A DNA stretch of 64,000 nt from Rhodobacter sp. (GCA_030065095.1 JASJDP010000007.1:62001-126000), one strand, 5' to 3'. Counted from the first letter of the stretch, positions 45,853 through 55,701 are shown. A program made the numbers and translations. Notes: a model not told the origin generated them from the sequence alone.

Positions 45853-47067
45853 CTACTCCAATGTCGTGCGGTCGACGATCCTGACGCCGTCCTGGACCCG
45901 CTCGCTGGGATGAGTGACGACCCGGTCGCCCGCCGACAGGCCGGACAACACCTGCGCCACGCGGCCGTTGCGGCGCCCGATTTCGACGGCGACCCGTTCG
46001 GCAATGCCGTCGCCGGGAACCCGGAACGCGAACCAGTCGCCGCCGTGGCGGAACAAGGCGCTCAACGGGATCTGCAGCTGATCCGCCGCCTGCCATTCGA
46101 CCACGCGCAGATAGACGGCAAACCCGTCCCCCAGGCCGGGACGGTCCTCGGGCGGGCTGACCAGGTCGAACACGACGTCGACGCGCTGCTCTTCGATGCC
46201 GAGCGCCGAGATCTTGGTGCGGGCCGAGGGCTCGATCTTGCGAAGGATCGCCTCCAGCGCCTGCGGCCCGCCCCAACGTTCGACGATGGCGCGGGATCCA
46301 GCGGCAACGCGCACCGCGTCCGACGACAGCAGGTCGGCGACGATCTCGAGGTTTTCGGGCCTGCCGATGGTCACCAGAGGCGTGCCCATGGCGACGGGGC
46401 GTTCGCTGATGCTGGCAATCTCCAGCACGACGCCGTCGGTGGGCGCATGCAGTTCGATGCAGCAGGCGTCGCCCGCCAACGGATCCTCGGGGTCAGGCTC
46501 GATCAGCACCGCTCTCGCCCGCGCCAGCGCGCCCTCGGCCATGGACTGCGACGACCGCGCGGCGTCTAGCGCGGCCTCCTTGATGGCGCGGAGCTGCGTG
46601 GCGTCTTCCAGCTGGGTGACCGACGAGACACCGCGGTCGACCAGCGTGGCGATCCGGGCGTACTGGCTTGCGGCATGGGTCAGGTCCTCTTCAGCCTGGC
46701 GTACCTGGCTCTTGGCGACGCGCAGCGCGGCCTCGGCCTCGGCAACCGCGGCCGCGGCCTGGACCCGCGCCCGCGCGTCAAGCAGCGGCGGCGGCACGGG
46801 CTGCACCACGGCGACCACTGTCTTGCCGGCAATGACCCGGTCGCCGACATCGACCGGCGACCGCAGCGCCCGTCCGGCGATAGGCGCCGCGACCTCGAAG
46901 AGATCGCGGATGCGGGTCTTGCCGTCGGCGTCCACGGTGATCTGCATCTGTCCACGCGTGACCTCGGCCAGATCGACCGGCACCGGGTCGGGGCGGAATC
47001 CCCAGGCGATGAGAGCGCCAAGGCCCACGACAGCCAGCCCGCCGACGATCAGGGTTCTTGCCTTCAT
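45853..47067 (-). CDS. HlyD/MacA-type periplasmic adaptor subunit
   Basis: A 404-residue membrane-fusion protein. One N-terminal membrane anchor (residues about 5-25), a first lipoyl half with GKTRIRDLFEVAAPIAGR, an alpha-helical hairpin (residues about 95-190, rich in Ala/Glu/Arg), the second lipoyl half (CIELHAPTDGVVLEI), then beta-barrel and membrane-proximal domains (LQIPLSALFRHGGDWFAF, GLSAGDRVVTHPSERVQDG). It would bridge the ABC permease to an outer-membrane factor, which is not encoded here. Four bases separate it from the permease gene. Confidence 0.88.
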   Translation of the reverse strand: MKARTLIVGGLAVVGLGALIAWGFRPDPVPVDLAEVTRGQMQITVDADGKTRIRDLFEVAAPIAGRALRSPVDVGDRVIAGKTVVAVVQPVPPPLLDARARVQAAAAVAEAEAALRVAKSQVRQAEEDLTHAASQYARIATLVDRGVSSVTQLEDATQLRAIKEAALDAARSSQSMAEGALARARAVLIEPDPEDPLAGDACCIELHAPTDGVVLEIASISERPVAMGTPLVTIGRPENLEIVADLLSSDAVRVAAGSRAIVERWGGPQALEAILRKIEPSARTKISALGIEEQRVDVVFDLVSPPEDRPGLGDGFAVYLRVVEWQAADQLQIPLSALFRHGGDWFAFRVPGDGIAERVAVEIGRRNGRVAQVLSGLSAGDRVVTHPSERVQDGVRIVDRTTLE

Positions 47068-47071
47068 CGCA

Positions 47072-49435
47072 TCACTCCCTCGTCTTCATCACTTCAATCA
47101 AATTCAGCGTGTTCAACCGCCGCCCCACGATCAATGCGGCCCCGGCGGAGGCGGCCAGGACCACGCAGCTGGCCCAGGTAAATGTATCGCGGTTCAGAAC
47201 CAGCGGGATCGTATAAAGATCGCTTTCGAAGCCCGCGACCATCGCCGCCGCCAGCATGGTGCCCAGAAACCAGCCCAGCGGCTGCGCGAACAAAACCAAA
47301 AGCGCGGTTTCGCCGATCAGGATATAACTGACCTCGCCCGTGGTGAACCCGAGGATCCGCAGGGACGCCAGATCGCGGGCGCGTTCGGAAAGCTGGATGC
47401 GCACGCTGTTATAGGTGACGCCCACGGTGATCAGTACGGCGATGGCGACGTAGATGATCGTCGAGATGGTGATGTTTTGCTCGATGGTGTCCTGGAACGC
47501 CTCAAGCGTATCGCCCAGCATGACGGTGCCGGCAAGGCCGGGGATGTCCTTGACGGCCATGTGAAAAGCGTCGCGTTCGGCCGGATCGAGGGTCAGGTTG
47601 GCCACCGTGATTCGCGGCGCCTGGCGCATCAGGCGATTCAGCGTGCCTGTCTCCATATAGGCGGCAAGGCCCAGGTATTGCGTGACGATCCCGGCGACCG
47701 GAACCTCGTGGGTTTCGCGGCGGCCGCCGAGGAATTCGATGGTGACCGGGTCGCCGGGCCCGACCTCCAACTGACCCGCGAGGCGTTTCGACAACAGCAC
47801 GCCGTCGCGCGGGGCGCCGATGACACGCCCGTCGGCATCGACGATACGGACGAGGTCGGCCGCCTCGGGGCGGCCCTCGACCGAAACGCGCTTTTCCCGG
47901 TGTCCGCTGCGCAGAACCGCGCCGTAGTACTGCGCGCCCTCGACCTGCAGCGCGCCGGGCAGGCGGGCGACCTCGGCAAGCGCGGTGTCGCGGACCTCGT
48001 CCGTCAGGATCAGCATCGCATCCTGGCGGTTGGACTTGTAGAAAGCGGCGTCGATCATCTCGTCGAGCGCATCCTCGAAAAACGCCGAGGCGACGAGCAC
48101 CGCAACGGCCAGCGCCAGACCCAGCGAGGTCAGCCCGGCGCGCAGCGGCCAGCGCACGATGTTGCGCAGGATCATGATCGTGGGCTGGCTGAGCCGGGCA
48201 AGCGCCAGCAGCCGGTCGAAGAGCGACTGCTTGTAGTTCGGCGGCGCGGGGGGTGCCATGGCGACGGCGGGCGGCAGGCGCGCGGCGGCCAGCGCGGCGC
48301 GGATCGCACCGATGGCGGCGGTCGCGGCCCCAAGGCCGCCAGCGATGACGTAGGCGTCGGCAGAGACCGAGAAGATCAGATAGGGAAAGTTGAAGAAATT
48401 GGCATAGAGCACCGCGAGCCAGTGAGCGAACCAGGAGCCGAGGGCAAAGCCTGCGCCGATGCCCACCGCGGCGATCAGTCCGGCGAGCGCCAGGTAATGC
48501 AGGCAGACCTCGACATCGGAATAGCCGATAGCCTTCATCAGGCCGATCTCGGCGCGTTCCAGGGCGACGATGCGGCCGATCACCATGTTCACCAGAAACA
48601 CGGTGATGCCGAAGAACACCGGCGGCAGAACATAGGCCATGGACTGCAACTGGCGCAGCTCGCCATCGATGAAGGCGTTGGAGACCTGCTGATCGCGGCC
48701 ATAGGCACCCTGCGCACCGTACGGATCGAGCAGCGCGTCCAGAGTATCGATGACCTCTTCGATATTGGCGTCGCGCGACAGTTTCAGGGTCACGTCGTTG
48801 AACGCGCCATCCATGTCGAAGGCCGCGGCAAGCGCCGGCTCGGACATCCACAGGATGCCGAAGCCTTCTGCATCCGGCATCATGTCGCCGGGGCCGATGG
48901 TATAGATGAACTCGGGGGACAGCGCGGTACCGGTGATGGTCAGCGGGCGCCTGGACCCATTGAGATTGGCATGGAAGATGTCACCCGGGACATAGCCGTT
49001 CGCCTCGGCGAAGGGTTCGTTGACCATGACCTCGTCGGGGGCCTGCGGATCGGGTGGACGGCCGGAGCGCAACAGCGGAACGTTCAGGGCGGGCGGGCCG
49101 GAGACCGGCAGCGAGATCAGCTGGCCCACTGCGGATTCGACCTTTCCGGGCAGGTCGAGAATGGCCGAGCCGCTGACGCGGGCCTCGACGGCATAGACGC
49201 CCTCGATGGCCTCGATTTCCGGGATCAGCGATTTCGGCGCGCGGCGCAGGCTGGCGAAGACATCGGCAAAGCGGTTGCGTTCGTAATAGGCGTCGCGGGT
49301 GTCGGTCAGCGCCAGGAACATGCCGAAGGACATCAGAAAGATCGACACGCCGCAGGCAAGCACAAGCGCGATGGCAAGGCCCTGCGCCCAGAGACGGAAG
49401 AAATCGCGAAACAGCTTTCGTTCCAGCGCACGCAT
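47072..49435 (-). CDS. Large FtsX-like ABC permease
   Basis: A 787-residue permease with two FtsX-type units. The first membrane helix is at about residues 19-40 (GLAIALVLACGVSIFLMSFG), followed by a MacB-like periplasmic domain. Three helices then lie around residues 280-400 (FFGITVFLVNMVIGRIVALE, LALAGLIAAVGIGAGFALG). A second periplasmic domain and a final group end in ETALLVLFAQPLGWFLG. The layout is like the two-module DevC/MacB-type exporters that move lipids, siderophores or peptides. The start ATG is 49433-49435, 4 bases after the ATPase stop. Confidence 0.88.
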   Translation of the reverse strand: MRALERKLFRDFFRLWAQGLAIALVLACGVSIFLMSFGMFLALTDTRDAYYERNRFADVFASLRRAPKSLIPEIEAIEGVYAVEARVSGSAILDLPGKVESAVGQLISLPVSGPPALNVPLLRSGRPPDPQAPDEVMVNEPFAEANGYVPGDIFHANLNGSRRPLTITGTALSPEFIYTIGPGDMMPDAEGFGILWMSEPALAAAFDMDGAFNDVTLKLSRDANIEEVIDTLDALLDPYGAQGAYGRDQQVSNAFIDGELRQLQSMAYVLPPVFFGITVFLVNMVIGRIVALERAEIGLMKAIGYSDVEVCLHYLALAGLIAAVGIGAGFALGSWFAHWLAVLYANFFNFPYLIFSVSADAYVIAGGLGAATAAIGAIRAALAAARLPPAVAMAPPAPPNYKQSLFDRLLALARLSQPTIMILRNIVRWPLRAGLTSLGLALAVAVLVASAFFEDALDEMIDAAFYKSNRQDAMLILTDEVRDTALAEVARLPGALQVEGAQYYGAVLRSGHREKRVSVEGRPEAADLVRIVDADGRVIGAPRDGVLLSKRLAGQLEVGPGDPVTIEFLGGRRETHEVPVAGIVTQYLGLAAYMETGTLNRLMRQAPRITVANLTLDPAERDAFHMAVKDIPGLAGTVMLGDTLEAFQDTIEQNITISTIIYVAIAVLITVGVTYNSVRIQLSERARDLASLRILGFTTGEVSYILIGETALLVLFAQPLGWFLGTMLAAAMVAGFESDLYTIPLVLNRDTFTWASCVVLAASAGAALIVGRRLNTLNLIEVMKTRE

Positions 49436-49439
49436 GGCC

Positions 49440-50165
49440 CTACCACTCGATCTCGTGCGGGGCGACCCGCGTCTCGTTGACCTCGACGGCATTGATATGA
49501 CCGTCCTGGAACCGGATCACCCGATGCGCCATCTTGCGGATCTCGGCGGCGTGGGTGATGACCGCGGTGGTGGTGCCGAACTCGCGGTTGATGCGGTCGA
49601 GCGCCTCGAGCACCTGCACGCCGGTCTTGCTGTCAAGTGCCCCGGTGGGTTCGTCGCACAAAAGAACCTCGGGCCGTTTTGCGATGGCGCGGGCGATGGC
49701 GACGCGCTGCTGTTCGCCGCCCGACAACTCGGCGGGGAAATGGTCGAGCCGGTGGCTGAGGCCGACGATGTCGAGCGCCTGTTCCGGCGTCATCGGGTTC
49801 GGCGCGATGTCGGTGACCAGCGCGACGTTCTCGCGAGCCGACAGAGATGCCACCAGATTGTAGAACTGAAAGATGAAACCGACATACTCGCGGCGGAAGC
49901 GGGTAAGTTGCCGGTCGCCCATCTTGGTCAGCTCGATATCCTTGAACCACACCCGGCCCTCGGTCGCATGGTCGAGCCCGCCAAGAATGTTCAGAAGCGT
50001 GGACTTGCCGCTGCCCGAGGGGCCGAGCAGTACGGTCAACTCGCCCGCGTAGAGCTGCAGATCCACACCCGCCAGCGCAAAAACCTTCACCTCGCCGGTG
50101 TCATAGACCTTGGTCACACCTTCGGTGCGGAACACGATCTGCGGGCTCTGCGTCTGGTTGGCCAT
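49440..50165 (-). CDS. ABC transporter ATPase, MacB/LolD type
   Basis: A 241-residue nucleotide-binding subunit with Walker [10 protein letters not shown], the Q-loop in [18 protein letters not shown], signature LSGGEQQR, Walker [13 protein letters not shown] and H-loop VITHAAE. These, with [13 protein letters not shown], place it in the LolD/MacB/SalX branch. ATG 50163-50165 gives a normal N-terminus ([11 protein letters not shown]). It leads the three-gene exporter unit (ATPase, permease, adaptor) and is divergent from the unknown gene downstream. Confidence 0.93.
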   Translation of the reverse strand: MANQTQSPQIVFRTEGVTKVYDTGEVKVFALAGVDLQLYAGELTVLLGPSGSGKSTLLNILGGLDHATEGRVWFKDIELTKMGDRQLTRFRREYVGFIFQFYNLVASLSARENVALVTDIAPNPMTPEQALDIVGLSHRLDHFPAELSGGEQQRVAIARAIAKRPEVLLCDEPTGALDSKTGVQVLEALDRINREFGTTTAVITHAAEIRKMAHRVIRFQDGHINAVEVNETRVAPHEIEW

Positions 50166-50401
50166 GCCGGACCTTCTAGCCGAATCGGGGGTCGGCGGCT
50201 TTGATACTACGCAACCGGGCCAGAGCCCCAATCACAACTCGGCTTCACCGCGGTGCATAGCGGATTGGCCCGCGTCGTCCGGGCCGCGGCAACCGGCGGC
50301 AGGAAATATCCCGGACAGTGGCCGCTTTGGCCCCTGGCCTCTGGATCGTACGGCGAAAGCCGGTCAAAAGAGGGGCGTCGGCAAAAGAACGGGACAGGCG
50401 C

Positions 50402-51028
50402 ATGTTTTTCGAAGAAGGTTGGGTGCCGCTAAGCGAAGCGACGTCGGCCGTGTTCCGGCAGCTTCAGGGACTGAACGCCGAGGGCGGGATCGGCGAGGGT
50501 CAGGGCAGTCTGAGGCTGATCCTGGCAATCACCGTCTGGGACATCTGCGACGCCGCCACCAAGGTCGGCGTGACGGCTGCGGACGGTACCGTGATCGCGT
50601 CCTCGAAGGATCTGGTCGCCTGGGCGGACCCGCGCGAATTGTCGAACGAACATCTTAACCTGATGGCAGGCAGCGTGGGGTCGTCGACCCTGCGGGACGC
50701 AGACGGAAACTTGCCAACCGAAGCCGAACTGAAGGCACGCTATGGCCCGTTCCTGCACCTGCCGGTGGTGATCCCGGTGAACAACTTCCAGTCCTCTCTG
50801 ACCTTTCTGGCCGAAGAGGTAAAGGGCAACCCCACGAAGGACGAAGAGGTGGTGAACGGCGCACGGACCATCCTGAAGATGGTCGACAGCGGCGAGGTTG
50901 TCACGCGCGAGATCGCCCGGTCGAAGCTCGGCGCGACGATGTCGCGCCGTAAATTCAAGCTTTCCTGGGCATTGGCGGCGCAGCATCGCGAGGACCTTGC
51001 AAAGCCGAACCGGTGGGCCGGGCTTTGA
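50402..51028 (+). CDS. Uncharacterised 208-residue protein
   Basis: A soluble protein that begins MFFEEGWVPLSEATSAVFRQ, with a middle part (LAITVWDICDAATKVGV, GYxxFLHLPVVIPVNNFQSS) and a basic C-terminus (MSRRKFKLSWALAAQHREDL) that looks like a helix-turn-helix tail (TREIARSKLGATMSRRKFK). I do not recognise the family. No signal peptide or membrane segment is present. It stands alone between two ABC systems, with 236 non-coding bases before it. A weak purine-rich tract precedes ATG 50402. A DNA-binding role is only a possibility. Confidence 0.62.
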   Translation: MFFEEGWVPLSEATSAVFRQLQGLNAEGGIGEGQGSLRLILAITVWDICDAATKVGVTAADGTVIASSKDLVAWADPRELSNEHLNLMAGSVGSSTLRDADGNLPTEAELKARYGPFLHLPVVIPVNNFQSSLTFLAEEVKGNPTKDEEVVNGARTILKMVDSGEVVTREIARSKLGATMSRRKFKLSWALAAQHREDLAKPNRWAGL

Positions 51029-51171
51029 CGCCGTTTGCCCGTTGAGGCCGAATTGCGGCCGCTACGGGGGGCGGACTCCCCGGAAATGTCACGATACGGG
51101 CGGGTTCAAACCATCTTCCAGGGGCAGAATGGCGGTGTCGAAAGATGCATATGCCAGGAAGCTCAGCTCAG

Positions 51172-51792
51172 ATGCCCCATACCAGCCAGCCCCCGTATCT
51201 CGGTCAGTCCCACGCCAGCGGCACAGTGATCGACGTGAAGGGCGGCCGGAAGCCGGTCGAAGATCTGCAGGTCGGCGATCTGGTACGCACCAAGGACAAC
51301 GGGCACCAGCCGGTGCGCTGGATCGCTGCGCGAACGCTGACCCGCAGCACGCTGCAGGCCGACCCGTCCCTGCGCCCGATCCGCATCCGCGCCGGCGCAC
51401 TGGGTGAGAGAAAGCCAGCGCGCGATCTGGTCGTCTCGCCGCAGCATTGCGTTCTGCTTGACGACTGGCGCTGCGAATTGCTGTTTGGCGAAGATGAAAT
51501 GCTGGCCCCGGCGCAGACGCTGGTCAACGATGACTCGATCACGGTGGACCATGATGCCGACCGGGTCACTTACTATCACTTCATGTTCGACCGCCACGAG
51601 ATCGTCTATTCCAACGGTGCCGAGACCGAAAGCTTCCATCCCGGCGCCGCCGGCATTGACGACGTCACGGATGCCAAGCGCGAGGAATTGTTCAGGCTGT
51701 ACCCCGAGTTGGCCGTCGATACCGGCCGGTACGGTCCGCAGGCCCGCGCCGCGCTGAAGGACTTCGAAGTCGAGGTATTGATGGCCATCTAG
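51172..51792 (+). CDS. Hint-domain protein with Ser in place of the N-terminal Cys
   Basis: About 206 residues. The family frame is clear: GTVIDVKGGRKPVEDL, GDLVRTKDNGHQPVRW, IRAGALGERKPARDLVVSPQH, LLFGEDEML, FDRHEIVYSNGAETESFHP. The usual Cys-Phe-x-x-Gly-Thr opening is replaced by Ser-His-Ala-Ser-Gly-Thr, so autoproteolysis by the normal Cys route is unlikely. ATG 51172 has AGGAAG upstream; ATG 51145 and 51151 are in frame. A different frame from ATG 51129, with AGGGGC close by, encodes a plausible longer leader that runs out, so an N-terminal frameshift cannot be excluded. Confidence 0.75.
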   Translation: MPHTSQPPYLGQSHASGTVIDVKGGRKPVEDLQVGDLVRTKDNGHQPVRWIAARTLTRSTLQADPSLRPIRIRAGALGERKPARDLVVSPQHCVLLDDWRCELLFGEDEMLAPAQTLVNDDSITVDHDADRVTYYHFMFDRHEIVYSNGAETESFHPGAAGIDDVTDAKREELFRLYPELAVDTGRYGPQARAALKDFEVEVLMAI

Positions 51793-51919
51793 GCCGGCAT
51801 TCAGGGGAGCCGACGGCGCCACGGCACCCTGTCCTAGCGCCCCCTGCATTTTTGCACATCCGCTTTCGCGATTGCCACGGCGACGGGCTCCGCTACTGTC
51901 TGGCGGCGGAGGACGTGCA

Positions 51920-52852
51920 ATGGCCACAATGATCAGCGTCGAGACCGTCAGCAAAACCTATGCCTCGGGACCGGCGGCGCTGACTGACGTGTCGCTGTCC
52001 ATCGAACAAGGCGAGATCCTCGCGCTGCTGGGCCCCAACGGCGCAGGCAAAACCACGCTGATATCGATCATCTGCGGACTTACGACGATGTCCGGCGGTC
52101 GGGTGACCGTGGGTGGCCATGACGTCATAACCGATTATCGCGCGGCGCGGCGGCTGATCGGGCTGGTGCCACAGGAAATTGCGCTGGAGCCGTTCGAGCG
52201 CGTGCAGAATACAGTGCGGCTCAGCCGCGGACTGTTCGGGCTGCCGCGCGACGACGGCTATATAGAAGAGACATTGCGCAAGCTGTCGCTCTGGGACAAA
52301 CGAGCGGCGCAATCCCTGGAGCTGTCGGGCGGGATGAAGCGCCGGGTGCTGATCGCCAAGGCGCTGAGCCACGAGCCCGAGGTGCTGTTTCTCGACGAGC
52401 CGACGGCGGGCGTGGATGTCGAGCTGCGCAAGGACATGTGGGACATCGTGCGCGACCTGAAGGCGCGCGGCGTGACGATCATCCTGACCACGCATTACAT
52501 CGAAGAGGCCGAGGCGATCGCCGACCGGATCGGGGTGATCAACAAGGGTGAAATCCTGCTGGTCGAAGAGACCGCCGCATTGATGAAACGCATGGGGCAG
52601 AAGCAGATGGTGATCGAGTTGCAGGCGCCGGTTGACGCAATTCCCGCGAGCTTGGCGAAGTACGACCTGTCACTGGGCGACGACCCCTGTTCGCTGGTCT
52701 ATTCCTACGTCACGCAGGCCGGACGGCGGCCGGGGATCACCGCGCTTTTGTCGGATATCTCAGACGCCGGGCTCCGCCTGCGCGACGTCCAGACGCGGCA
52801 GTCGAGCCTCGAGGATATTTTCGTTGATCTGGTGAAGGAGCCTCGGGCATGA
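51920..52852 (+). CDS. ABC exporter ATPase (ABC-2 type system)
   Basis: A 310-residue ATPase read from ATG 51920 behind GGAGGA. Walker [11 protein letters not shown]-loop [14 protein letters not shown], signature LSGGMKRR, Walker [13 protein letters not shown] and H-loop [10 protein letters not shown] are all present. The remaining 90 residues are the regulatory C-terminal domain of the drug/polysaccharide exporter class (NodI/DrrA-like), with [12 protein letters not shown] at the end. The permease start overlaps its stop by ATGA. Confidence 0.93.
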   Translation: MATMISVETVSKTYASGPAALTDVSLSIEQGEILALLGPNGAGKTTLISIICGLTTMSGGRVTVGGHDVITDYRAARRLIGLVPQEIALEPFERVQNTVRLSRGLFGLPRDDGYIEETLRKLSLWDKRAAQSLELSGGMKRRVLIAKALSHEPEVLFLDEPTAGVDVELRKDMWDIVRDLKARGVTIILTTHYIEEAEAIADRIGVINKGEILLVEETAALMKRMGQKQMVIELQAPVDAIPASLAKYDLSLGDDPCSLVYSYVTQAGRRPGITALLSDISDAGLRLRDVQTRQSSLEDIFVDLVKEPRA

Positions 52853-53610
52853 ACTGGTGGGCCATCGCTGCGATCTATCGTTTCGAAATGGCGCGGACCT
52901 GGCGCACGATCTGGCAGTCCGTCGTATCGCCGGTGATTTCGACCTCGCTCTACTTCGTGGTCTTCGGCGCCGCCATCGGCAGCCGGATCAGCGAGGTCGA
53001 GGGCGTCAGCTATGGCGCGTTCATCGTACCGGGCCTGATCATGCTGTCGGTGATCACGCAAAGCATCGCCAATGCAAGTTTCGGCATCTATTTCCCCAAG
53101 TTCATCGGCACGATCTACGAGCTTCTGAGCGCGCCGGTCAGCTTTCTGGAAATCGTCACCGGCTATGTCGGTGCGGCGGCGACGAAATCGCTGATGATCG
53201 GGCTTATCATCCTTGGCACCGCCCATCTGTTCGTGCCGATGCAGATCCAATATCCCCTGGCGATGCTGGCCTTTCTGACACTGACCTGCCTGTCCTTCAG
53301 CCTGTTTGGCTTCATCATCGGGATCTGGGCACGGAACTTCGAGCAGCTGCAGCTGATCCCGCTCTTGATCGTCACGCCGCTGGTGTTTCTGGGCGGCGCC
53401 TTCTACTCGATTTCGATGTTGCCGCCGGTCTGGCAGACGATCACGCTCTTCAACCCGGTGGTCTATCTGATCTCGGGCTTTCGCTGGTCGTTCTACGGGC
53501 TGGCGGACGTGGCCCTGGGCTGGAGCCTTCTGGCGATACTGGGATTCACCTGCCTGTGCCTGGGGGCGATCTGGTGGATCTTCAGAACCGGCTGGCGGAT
53601 CAAGAATTGA
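52849..53610 (+). CDS. ABC-2 type permease
   Basis: A 253-residue permease with six helices and the NodJ/DrrB-like architecture: a short cytosolic start, [19 protein letters not shown], then [43 protein letters not shown] and [19 protein letters not shown]. It pairs with the ATPase as a two-subunit exporter, likely for a lipid, polysaccharide or small toxin. No third component is in the unit. The gene is followed by three hairpins, the last with a T-tract. Confidence 0.9.
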   Translation: MNWWAIAAIYRFEMARTWRTIWQSVVSPVISTSLYFVVFGAAIGSRISEVEGVSYGAFIVPGLIMLSVITQSIANASFGIYFPKFIGTIYELLSAPVSFLEIVTGYVGAAATKSLMIGLIILGTAHLFVPMQIQYPLAMLAFLTLTCLSFSLFGFIIGIWARNFEQLQLIPLLIVTPLVFLGGAFYSISMLPPVWQTITLFNPVVYLISGFRWSFYGLADVALGWSLLAILGFTCLCLGAIWWIFRTGWRIKN

Positions 53611-53620
53611 CCCACGGACC

Positions 53621-53719
53621 AAGGCGCTTCGGCGCGCCTTGAGGCAGGACCGGTCGAGCGGCCCCGCACATGCGGTTTCGAAACCGCGTCCTCCAAGCCG
53701 CGTCGAAGCGGCTTTTTTT
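53621..53719 (+). terminator. Three tandem hairpins ending in an intrinsic terminator
   Basis: AAGGCGC pairs with GCGCCTT at 53621-53640. GCGGTTTCGAAACCGC (53672-53687) is a perfect palindrome. AAGCCGC pairs with GCGGCTT at 53695-53714 and is followed by a run of T to 53719, the classical intrinsic form. Together they close the ABC-2 unit before the peptidase gene. Confidence 0.8.
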
Positions 53720-53763
53720 CCGGGCACCTTGTTCCTTGCCTGCCGCACCTCTACATCGCCCCC

Positions 53764-54564
53764 ATGAAACGCTGGATCCCCTTCGTCAAATCGGGCCCGA
53801 CCGTTGCGGTCTTGCGGCTCAACGGCATGATTGCGTCCGGCTCCCGCTTCGGAGCCCTCAACGATGCCGGCACGGCGCCCTTGATCGAGCGCGCCTTTCG
53901 CCGCGGCAAGCCCGACGCGATGGCATTGATCGTGAACAGCCCCGGCGGATCACCGACGCAAAGCGCACTGATCGCCGCGCGCATTCGCCGGCTGGCGGAC
54001 GAGAAGGGGCTTAAGGTCTATGCCTTCGTCGAGGACGTGGCGGCGTCCGGCGGCTACTGGCTGGCAACCGCGGCCGACGAGATCTGGGTGGACGCCAGCT
54101 CCATCGTGGGATCGATCGGCGTGATTTATGCCAGCTTCGGCTTCCACGACCTGATCGGACGTTACGGCGTCGAACGCCGGGTGCATACGGCAGGCAAATC
54201 GAAATCGATGCTGGACCCGTTCCGTCCGGAAAACCCTGAAGACGTCGAGAAGTTGAAAACCTGGCAGGGGCAAATCCACGAAACCTTCATCGACCATGTA
54301 AAGGCGCGCCGCGGCGACCGGATCGACGGCGATACCGAGCTGTTCACCGGCGAGGTCTGGGTTGGGCAGAAATCGGTCGATGTCGGTCTGGCGGATGGGA
54401 TCGGGCATGTGGTGCCGAAGATGAAGGAGGTTTTCGGCGACAAGGTGCGTTTCATACCCTACGGCCAGCGCCGCAGCCTGTTTCAGCGTTTGGGCGCGCG
54501 GATCGCCGACGATGCCGTGGGCCTTGTCGAGGAACGTGGGCTCTTTGCCCGCTACGGCCTGTAG
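53764..54564 (+). CDS. S49 family serine peptidase (SohB/SppA-like)
   Basis: A 266-residue peptidase of the Clp-fold S49 family with a single SppA unit. The nucleophile Ser95 is in EDVAASGGYWLA and the general base Lys147 in AGKSKSMLDPF; the 52-residue spacing agrees with the SohB-type dyad. VNSPGGSPTQSALIAARI is the conserved GG region. The N-terminus lacks a clear signal peptide, though a weak hydrophobic start could associate with the membrane. It heads a tight group with the zinc-ribbon miniprotein, the antiporter and the SDR gene. Confidence 0.9.
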   Translation: MKRWIPFVKSGPTVAVLRLNGMIASGSRFGALNDAGTAPLIERAFRRGKPDAMALIVNSPGGSPTQSALIAARIRRLADEKGLKVYAFVEDVAASGGYWLATAADEIWVDASSIVGSIGVIYASFGFHDLIGRYGVERRVHTAGKSKSMLDPFRPENPEDVEKLKTWQGQIHETFIDHVKARRGDRIDGDTELFTGEVWVGQKSVDVGLADGIGHVVPKMKEVFGDKVRFIPYGQRRSLFQRLGARIADDAVGLVEERGLFARYGL

Positions 54565-54565
54565 C

Positions 54566-54727
54566 ATGATTGTCAAGATCGTCTTCCTCTTCCTGATCGC
54601 CATGGGCGTGTTGGCGATGTTCGGGCGGTTGCGTCTTCCGGGACGGGATCGGCTGGCCAGCCGCAAATGCCCCAAATGCGGCCGCTACCGTATCGGCAAG
54701 GGCCCCTGCGCCTGCGGAAAGGCGTAG
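54566..54727 (+). CDS. Zinc-ribbon membrane miniprotein
   Basis: A 53-residue protein starting one base after the peptidase stop. A single membrane helix (MIVKIVFLFLIAMGVLAMFG) is followed by a basic loop and a compact four-Cys motif, CPKCGRYRIGKGPCAC, that could hold one zinc. The reading frame is supported by position, the conserved-looking Cys spacing and good codon use. The function is unknown. Coupling with an S49 peptidase and an antiporter suggests an accessory role at the membrane. Confidence 0.72.
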   Translation: MIVKIVFLFLIAMGVLAMFGRLRLPGRDRLASRKCPKCGRYRIGKGPCACGKA

Positions 54728-54730
54728 CGC

Positions 54731-55687
54731 TTGCCGCAGGATTACCTCATTGCCGGGCTCGGGCTGGTAATCCTGCTGCTGGCGGGCGACGCGCTGGTCC
54801 GCGGCGCGGTGAACTTGTCGCTGCGCCTGGGCATTCCGGCGCTGATCGTCTCGCTGACCATCGTCGCCTTCGGCACCTCGGCGCCGGAGCTGGTGATTTC
54901 GATCGGAGCGGTGCTGGAGGGCGCGCCCGGCATCGCGCTTGGCAACGTGGTCGGCTCGAACACCGCGAATGTCCTGCTGGTACTGGGCCTGCCGGCGTTG
55001 CTGAAGGGGCTCGAGACCGGCGACCACGACACGCGGCGATCCTATTTCTTCATGCTGTCGGGCTCGATCTGGTTCATCGCGCTGGCGTTCTGGGGGCCGA
55101 TCACCTGGGTGCATGGATTGCTGCTGTTGGCGGCGCTGACGGCGATCTTTGCCGACCAGGCCTATGAGGCGCACAAGCACCGCAAGGCAGGCTGCGCAGC
55201 CGAGGATGAGTTGGAGGATGTTGAAGGCGCGGATCCATCGCTGCCCTGGTGGCGGATCGCGGTGTATCTGGCCCTTGGGCTGATCGGCTTGCCGCTGGGC
55301 GCCGATCTGCTGGTCGACAGCGGGATCAGCATCGCCCGGGTGTGGGGCGTCAGCGAAACCGCCATCGGCCTGACGCTGATTGCGGTCGGGACCTCCCTGC
55401 CCGAGCTGGCCACGACGTTGATGGCCGCCTTCCGGCGGCAGGCCGACGTGGCGCTGGGCAATGTCATCGGGTCGAACATGTTCAACCTTCTGGCCATCAT
55501 CGGCGTCGCCGCGTTCTTTGGCGACATTCCCGTCGATCCCGCCTTCCTGCGGTTCGACCTTTGGGTCATGCTGGGGTCGTCGCTGCTGCTGATGCCGTTC
55601 GTGATCTACCACATCGACATGAAGCGCACGCTCGGCGCGGCCTTGACGGGGCTTTATTTCGTCTATGTGTTTGTCGTCCTCACCTGA
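54731..55687 (+). CDS. Calcium/sodium antiporter (CaCA family)
   Basis: A 318-residue YrbG-type antiporter started by TTG 54731, three bases after the miniprotein stop. Two alpha-repeats are clear: GTSAPELVISIGAVLEG with GNVVGSNTANVLLVLG, and GTSLPELATTLMAAFR with GNVIGSNMFNLLAIIG; the Glu and Asn/Ser residues bind cations. About ten membrane helices are predicted, with an acidic loop (AAEDELEDVEG) between the repeats. It exchanges Ca2+ for Na+ or H+. Confidence 0.93.
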   Translation: MPQDYLIAGLGLVILLLAGDALVRGAVNLSLRLGIPALIVSLTIVAFGTSAPELVISIGAVLEGAPGIALGNVVGSNTANVLLVLGLPALLKGLETGDHDTRRSYFFMLSGSIWFIALAFWGPITWVHGLLLLAALTAIFADQAYEAHKHRKAGCAAEDELEDVEGADPSLPWWRIAVYLALGLIGLPLGADLLVDSGISIARVWGVSETAIGLTLIAVGTSLPELATTLMAAFRRQADVALGNVIGSNMFNLLAIIGVAAFFGDIPVDPAFLRFDLWVMLGSSLLLMPFVIYHIDMKRTLGAALTGLYFVYVFVVLT

Positions 55688-55701
55688 CGCGGAGACGGGA
55701 C

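Noticed and set aside
46196-49480. A 1094-residue open frame on the plus strand opposite the adaptor and FtsX genes
   Set aside because: It is antisense to two genes with clear family motifs, has low-complexity Arg/Gly/Gln-rich sequence and no recognisable domain. Long antisense frames are common at this GC content.
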